Assembly: GCA_012719555.1 (NCBI GenBank)
Contig: JAAYAE010000105.1
Location: forward strand, 1-10,250
Source: Acholeplasmataceae bacterium
Lineage (GTDB): Bacteria; Bacillota; Negativicutes; Acidaminococcales; Acidaminococcaceae
Direction of reading: 5' to 3'
Length of the DNA stretch: 10,250 nucleotides
Shown: positions 7,087 through 10,250 of the stretch, in pieces
Layout of the letters: each line of letters begins with the position of its first letter
How positions within the stretch are numbered: the stretch's first letter is position 1
Made by a program: the position numbers and the translations under genes
Notes under the pieces: generated by a model
What the model was told of the DNA's origin: nothing
The model's database searches: none
The model's input: only the letters and a program-made list of their open reading frames with translations

Positions 7087-7141
7087 AAAATAAAAACAGA
7101 CCTCCGACAATAACACTTATAGCATTATAGAAGGAGGTCTG
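7087..7141 (-). terminator. Terminator after leuS, with long loop
   Basis: Reading leftward, CAGACCTCC (7133-7141) pairs perfectly with GGAGGTCTG (7097-7105) around a 27-base loop. TTTTTATTTT follows directly, so this has the form of a rho-independent terminator for leuS. The loop is far longer than usual, although an inner TATA-ATGC-TATA hairpin could shorten it. The loop also holds a perfect TATAAT (7124-7129) without a good -35. Efficiency may be partial, which matters because comEA begins 16 bases past the U-run. Confidence 0.65.
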
Positions 7142-7159
7142 CATTAGCGTCGTTGTGTA

Positions 7160-7172
7160 GTGTGTGTGTGTG
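7160..7172. repeat. Short GT dinucleotide run
   Basis: Six GT units plus a G form a small microsatellite in the non-coding gap between the leuS stop and its terminator. In the leuS transcript it would read as CA repeats in the 3' untranslated part. No function is evident, and the run is short enough to be chance. Confidence 0.5.
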
Positions 7173-7201
7173 CAACCTTATTTAATTATGAAATTATATT
7201 A

Positions 7202-9688
7202 TCATTTTATTACGATATTAACCAAACGGCCCGGTACCGCAATAATTTTAACAATTTGTTTGTCACCAATAATATCTTTAATATTATTATCAGCCAAAGC
7301 GAATTTTTCCAAATCCTCTTTAGTCGCTTCTGATGGAACTATAATGCGGCCTTTCCCTTTGCCGTTAATTTGCAAAAGTACCTCTACTGTTGCTACCTTC
7401 ATCGCTTCTTCATCATAGGTCGGCCAAGAAGCTTTATGAATAGGCATATTTGCATCTATGGTTTTATTCCATAATTCCTCAGTAATATGAGGAACAAAGG
7501 GTGCCAGCAAACGTAACAGGGCAGAAATTGTCTCAAAAATAAGACCGGAATTAACCACTGCAGCTTTATCTTTGTAAGCGTACAAAGCATTGACTAATTC
7601 CATCATAGAACTTATTGCCGTATTAAAATTGAAACGTTGTTCAATATCATCTGTAACTTTTTTAATGCTGGTATGTAAAACTCTGCGCAATTCTTTATCT
7701 TCTTCATTAAGATTAGAGGTATCATACTCAGTTACGTGTTCCACCAATTGACTTTCGAAGTGAGCTACTATACGCCAAACCCTGTTTAAGAAGCGGAAGG
7801 AACCTTCTACTCCCTGATCACTCCATTCCAATTCTCTTTCCGGAGGAGCAGCAAACATAATAAATAAGCGAGCAGTATCTGCACCAAATTGCGAAATTAT
7901 TTCTTCAGGCGAAACCACATTGCCTAAGGATTTACTCATTTTGGCACCATCTTTAATTACCATACCTTGAGTCAGCAAATTAGTAAAAGGTTCTCCTGCT
8001 TCTACTAGTCCTGCATCACGCAAAACCTTCATGAAGAAACGAGAATACAGTAAATGTAGAATTGCATGTTCAATACCACCAATATACTGGTCCACAGGTG
8101 CCCAGTGATTAACCGCTTCTTTACTAAAAGGTGCTTTGTCATTTTTGGGATCGGTATATCTTAAATAATACCAAGAAGAACACAAGAACGTATCCATGGT
8201 ATCCGTTTCTCTTCTAGCAGGTCCACCACATTTAGGACAAGTGCAATTCATAAAACTTTCAGCAGTAGCAAGAGGTGAAACGTTGCCACTTTCAAATTTG
8301 ACATCTTCAGGCAAACGCACCGGCAAATCTTCTTCCGGTACCAAAACTTCACCACACTTAGGGCAATACATAACAGGAATAGGTGCACCCCAATAACGTT
8401 GACGGCTAATTAACCAATCACGCAATCTAAAGTTTACCCGGCGATTACCAATACCCAAGCTTTCTATTTCGTCACTTATTGCAGCCATAGCTTCCGTGTT
8501 AGTTAAGCCATCGAATTTGCCGGAATTAACCATAACGCCATCTTCTTCGTAAGCGCCGGTCATTTCTTCCAACTTCAAAACTTTGTCTTTAGGTTGAATA
8601 ACAATAATCTTCTCAATGCCATATTTATCGGCAAACATCCAGTCACGAGAATCATGAGTAGGAACGCCCATTACGGCACCGGTACCATAATCATATAATA
8701 CATAATTAGTATTCCAAATCTGAACTTTTTTACCTGTTAGTGGATGTACGCAGTTAAAGCCTGTATACATACCAACTTTTTCTGACTCGCTGGAGGTACG
8801 CTCTATATCAGAAGTATTGCGGACCTTGGTACAGAAAGCTTCTAATTCTTCTTTATTGGGATTGTCCTTAAGAATTTTCTCTACCAAAGGATGTTCCGGT
8901 GGCAAAACTACAAAAGTTACACCCTGGATAGTGTCCGGACGTGTCGTATATACAGGAATCTTAGACTCTAGCTCCGGACAATCAAAACTAAATTCTAAGC
9001 CCTCGCTGCGGCCAATCCAATTTTTCTGCATAGTTTTTACACGCTCAGGCCAGCCTGGAAGGTCTTTTAAATCTGCTAACAATTCATCGGCATAATCTGT
9101 GATTTTAAAGAACCATTGCTCCAAATCTTTTTTAACTACTTCATGGTCACAGCGCCAACATTTACCATCAATAACCTGTTCATTAGCAAGAACTGTATTA
9201 CAAGTATCACACCAATTGACAGCAGATTTTTTCTTTACAGCCAAGCCTCTTTTATAAAATAGTTCAAAGAACCATTGAGTCCATCTATAATAGTCTTCCT
9301 TGCAGGTGGTAACTTCTCTATCCCAATCATAGGACAAACCCAACTCTTTTTGTTGACGCGTCATATTTGCTATATTTTCCATGGTCCATTTGGCAGGAGG
9401 AATATTGTGTTTAATAGCAGCGTTTTCAGCCGGCATACCAAAAGAATCCCATCCCATAGGATGCAATACATTAAATCCATTCATAGTACGAAAACGGGCA
9501 ACCACATCACCAATAGAATAATTACGAACATGTCCCATATGTAAATTACCGGAAGGATAAGGAAACATTTCCAGCACGTATGACTTAGGACGAGGATCAT
9601 CAGTATTTGTTTTAAATGCCTGAGTCTCCGCCCATATTTTTTGCCACTTTGCCTCTATCTCATGAGGGGCATATTTTTCGTTTAACAT
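7202..9688 (-). CDS. leuS: Leucyl-tRNA synthetase
   Basis: LeuRS charges tRNA-Leu with leucine in the cytoplasm. The 828-residue class Ia enzyme is full length. The HIGH-type motif is HMGH at 50-53 and the KMSKS loop is at 583-587. A zinc cluster is formed by C160, C163, C177 and C180. The CP1 editing domain (about 225-420) contains TTRPDT at 248-253 and GTGAVMGVPTHDSRD at 335-349. A second Cys-rich insert (C442, C445, C482/C484, C487) precedes DTFLCSSWYYLRY. The anticodon-binding helices and C-terminal domain (INGKGKGRI near 774) complete the protein, so editing should be intact. AGGAGG lies 8 bases before the ATG. Expression is controlled by the T-box leader directly upstream. No frameshift or missing catalytic motif was seen. 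Confidence 0.98.
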   Translation of the reverse strand: MLNEKYAPHEIEAKWQKIWAETQAFKTNTDDPRPKSYVLEMFPYPSGNLHMGHVRNYSIGDVVARFRTMNGFNVLHPMGWDSFGMPAENAAIKHNIPPAKWTMENIANMTRQQKELGLSYDWDREVTTCKEDYYRWTQWFFELFYKRGLAVKKKSAVNWCDTCNTVLANEQVIDGKCWRCDHEVVKKDLEQWFFKITDYADELLADLKDLPGWPERVKTMQKNWIGRSEGLEFSFDCPELESKIPVYTTRPDTIQGVTFVVLPPEHPLVEKILKDNPNKEELEAFCTKVRNTSDIERTSSESEKVGMYTGFNCVHPLTGKKVQIWNTNYVLYDYGTGAVMGVPTHDSRDWMFADKYGIEKIIVIQPKDKVLKLEEMTGAYEEDGVMVNSGKFDGLTNTEAMAAISDEIESLGIGNRRVNFRLRDWLISRQRYWGAPIPVMYCPKCGEVLVPEEDLPVRLPEDVKFESGNVSPLATAESFMNCTCPKCGGPARRETDTMDTFLCSSWYYLRYTDPKNDKAPFSKEAVNHWAPVDQYIGGIEHAILHLLYSRFFMKVLRDAGLVEAGEPFTNLLTQGMVIKDGAKMSKSLGNVVSPEEIISQFGADTARLFIMFAAPPERELEWSDQGVEGSFRFLNRVWRIVAHFESQLVEHVTEYDTSNLNEEDKELRRVLHTSIKKVTDDIEQRFNFNTAISSMMELVNALYAYKDKAAVVNSGLIFETISALLRLLAPFVPHITEELWNKTIDANMPIHKASWPTYDEEAMKVATVEVLLQINGKGKGRIIVPSEATKEDLEKFALADNNIKDIIGDKQIVKIIAVPGRLVNIVIK

Positions 9689-9705
9689 GTCAAAAACCTC
9701 CTAAA

Positions 9706-9737
9706 AATAAAAAATCCCTTTCCTCCATGGAAAGGGA
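9706..9737 (-). terminator. T-box attenuator terminator of leuS
   Basis: TCCCTTTCC (9729-9737) pairs perfectly with GGAAAGGGA (9715-9723) around a 5-base loop, followed by TTTT-A-TTTTT-type sequence down to 9706. The 5' arm TCCCT is also the partner for the T-box AGGG, so this hairpin and the antiterminator are mutually exclusive. It forms when charged tRNA-Leu is abundant and stops transcription about 20 bases before the leuS start codon. Confidence 0.9.
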
Positions 9738-9930
9738 CGAGTAAACCCGCGGTACCACCCTGTTTGCCAGATTACACGGCCACTTTATATCTTTAACGCC
9801 GATTTGCGTCTTGATATTTACATCAAGCTCCTCAACGGTGAGTTCATCCTTTTTATGTATTGACTTGCATCTTCCGTCAACTTTCTGTAACATAAGTGTA
9901 GGAATACTATTCCGTATCTTAGGATTTAAC
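9706..9930 (-). ncRNA. T-box leader (tRNA-Leu sensing, CUC specifier)
   Basis: This leader RNA senses uncharged tRNA-Leu. The T-box core AGGGTGGTACCGCG lies at 9748-9761. Its UGGU would pair with the tRNA 3' end ACCA, matching the A discriminator base of tRNA-Leu. Stem I can be traced. A K-turn-like base pairs CCT/ACGG (9921-9923, 9912-9915) with CCGT/AGG (9835-9838, 9830-9832). The shaft pairs TCCT/AGGA (9900-9903, 9847-9850) and TTATGT/ACATAA (9890-9895, 9853-9858). The tip is TTGAC/GTCAA (9876-9880, 9860-9864). The specifier loop holds CTC at 9840-9842, a Leu codon followed by A. Another hairpin lies at 9810-9827. The antiterminator and terminator follow, then leuS. This explains the whole non-coding stretch upstream of leuS. 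Confidence 0.96.
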
Positions 9931-9936
9931 GTTTTA

Positions 9937-9965
9937 ATTATATTATAGTAGTATATAAATGTCAA
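9937..9965 (-). promoter_or_regulatory. leuS: Consensus sigma-A promoter of the leuS T-box transcript
   Basis: Reading leftward, TTGACA (9960-9965) and TATAAT (9937-9942) are both perfect consensus hexamers at an ideal 17-base spacing. The start site is predicted near 9930, at the foot of T-box stem I. Such a strong promoter fits control by attenuation rather than by initiation. Confidence 0.92.
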
Positions 9966-10074
9966 CGGAATTGACTGTTTTAAAGGCTACTGTCTGACCG
10001 GAACATCTTCGTACTAAAAATACCTTCATTAATTAAATCTATTATTTAGTATTAACGAAAGGAAACAACAAAAT

Positions 10075-10250
10075 ATGTCTATTTACGCAATTGGTGATTT
10101 GCATTTTTCGGGTACTCCACCCCAAAAACCTATGAATATTTTTGGCGATAACTGGGAAGGCCATAGAGAAAAAATTCTAGCTTCATGGACTTCTACAATC
10201 TGTCCCAAAGATACTGTACTTTTGTGCGGAGATACCTCATGGGCTATGGA
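10075..10250 (+). CDS. Calcineurin-like metallophosphoesterase (partial, runs off the right edge)
   Basis: Translation from ATG at 10075 gives 58 complete codons before the window ends. The first strand carries the metal-binding pattern MSIYAIGDLHFSG (D8 and H10). A second block VLLCGDTSWAM (D53) matches the GD motif of the calcineurin-like phosphoesterase superfamily. The intervening FGDNWEGHREKI region resembles a conserved bacterial subgroup of this superfamily that also has GDxSWAM. The substrate is unknown. The downstream GNH and GHTH motifs needed to complete the active site lie outside the window. A GAAAGGA site stands about 11 bases before the ATG, somewhat far. The gene is divergent from leuS; no convincing promoter was found in the 109-base gap. 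Confidence 0.85.
   Translation, partial: MSIYAIGDLHFSGTPPQKPMNIFGDNWEGHREKILASWTSTICPKDTVLLCGDTSWAM

Noticed and set aside
8817..9095. Rightward open frame inside leuS
   Set aside because: It is antisense to the strongly conserved editing-domain region of leuS. Similar antisense frames elsewhere in comEC, holA and the stress genes are shadows too.
9690..9965. Leftward open frame of 91 codons between leuS and its promoter
   Set aside because: It lies over the leuS promoter and T-box leader. The RNA elements explain every conserved piece, and the peptide resembles nothing.
9971..9999. TTGACT on the plus strand as the -35 of the metallophosphoesterase
   Set aside because: No -10-like hexamer lies 16-18 bases downstream; that region reads CTGACC. 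The AT-rich candidates further right lack a -35.
1..10250. Defence system, mobile element, CRISPR array or phage remnant
   Set aside because: No transposase, integrase, Cas, nuclease-toxin or direct-repeat array was found. All larger frames are housekeeping, competence or stress genes.

Overview
The window looks like chromosomal DNA from a low-GC Bacillota bacterium. The support is the com late-competence order leuS-comEA-comEC-holA, a tRNA-responsive T-box leader in front of leuS, strong AGGAGG-type ribosome binding sites, use of GTG/TTG starts, and an AT-rich base composition. The proteins have the feel of an anaerobic Negativicutes or Clostridia member, in particular the C_GCAxxG_C_C redox protein and multiple universal stress proteins. 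That finer placement is inference. No rRNA, tRNA, insertion sequence, phage gene or CRISPR array was seen.

Layout, left to right. The first 30 bases are the last codons of a rightward gene that converges on the leftward cluster at a strong bidirectional terminator (about 29-69). Three tandem leftward universal stress protein (UspA-family) genes follow (85-1583). The middle one has a clear promoter carrying an operator-like inverted repeat. Next comes a tightly packed leftward trio (1684-2959): a C_GCAxxG_C_C cysteine protein, a DUF697-like membrane-associated protein and a small three-helix membrane protein with a lysine-rich tail. Upstream of these lies comEA-comEC-holA (3017-7071), encoding the DNA-uptake receptor, the DNA channel and the clamp-loader delta subunit. 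leuS (7202-9688) comes next, with its T-box leader, consensus promoter and attenuator (9706-9965). Finally, a divergent rightward metallophosphoesterase gene runs off the right edge.

How the parts work together. Uncharged tRNA-Leu should bind the T-box (CUC specifier, UGGU acceptor-pairing bulge), prevent terminator formation and switch on leucyl-tRNA synthetase. leuS and comEA are separated by a terminator with an unusually long loop. No convincing -35/-10 pair was found for comEA, so read-through from leuS into the competence operon is possible but unproven. comEA-comEC are translationally coupled, with holA 13 bases further on. The universal stress genes and the redox/DUF697/membrane trio look like stress or envelope functions with their own promoters, although no clear terminator separates the trio from either neighbour.

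Most of the window is ordinary housekeeping DNA. The parts most worth a second look are the universal stress promoter/operator, the uncharacterised three-gene cassette and the leuS-comEA junction.
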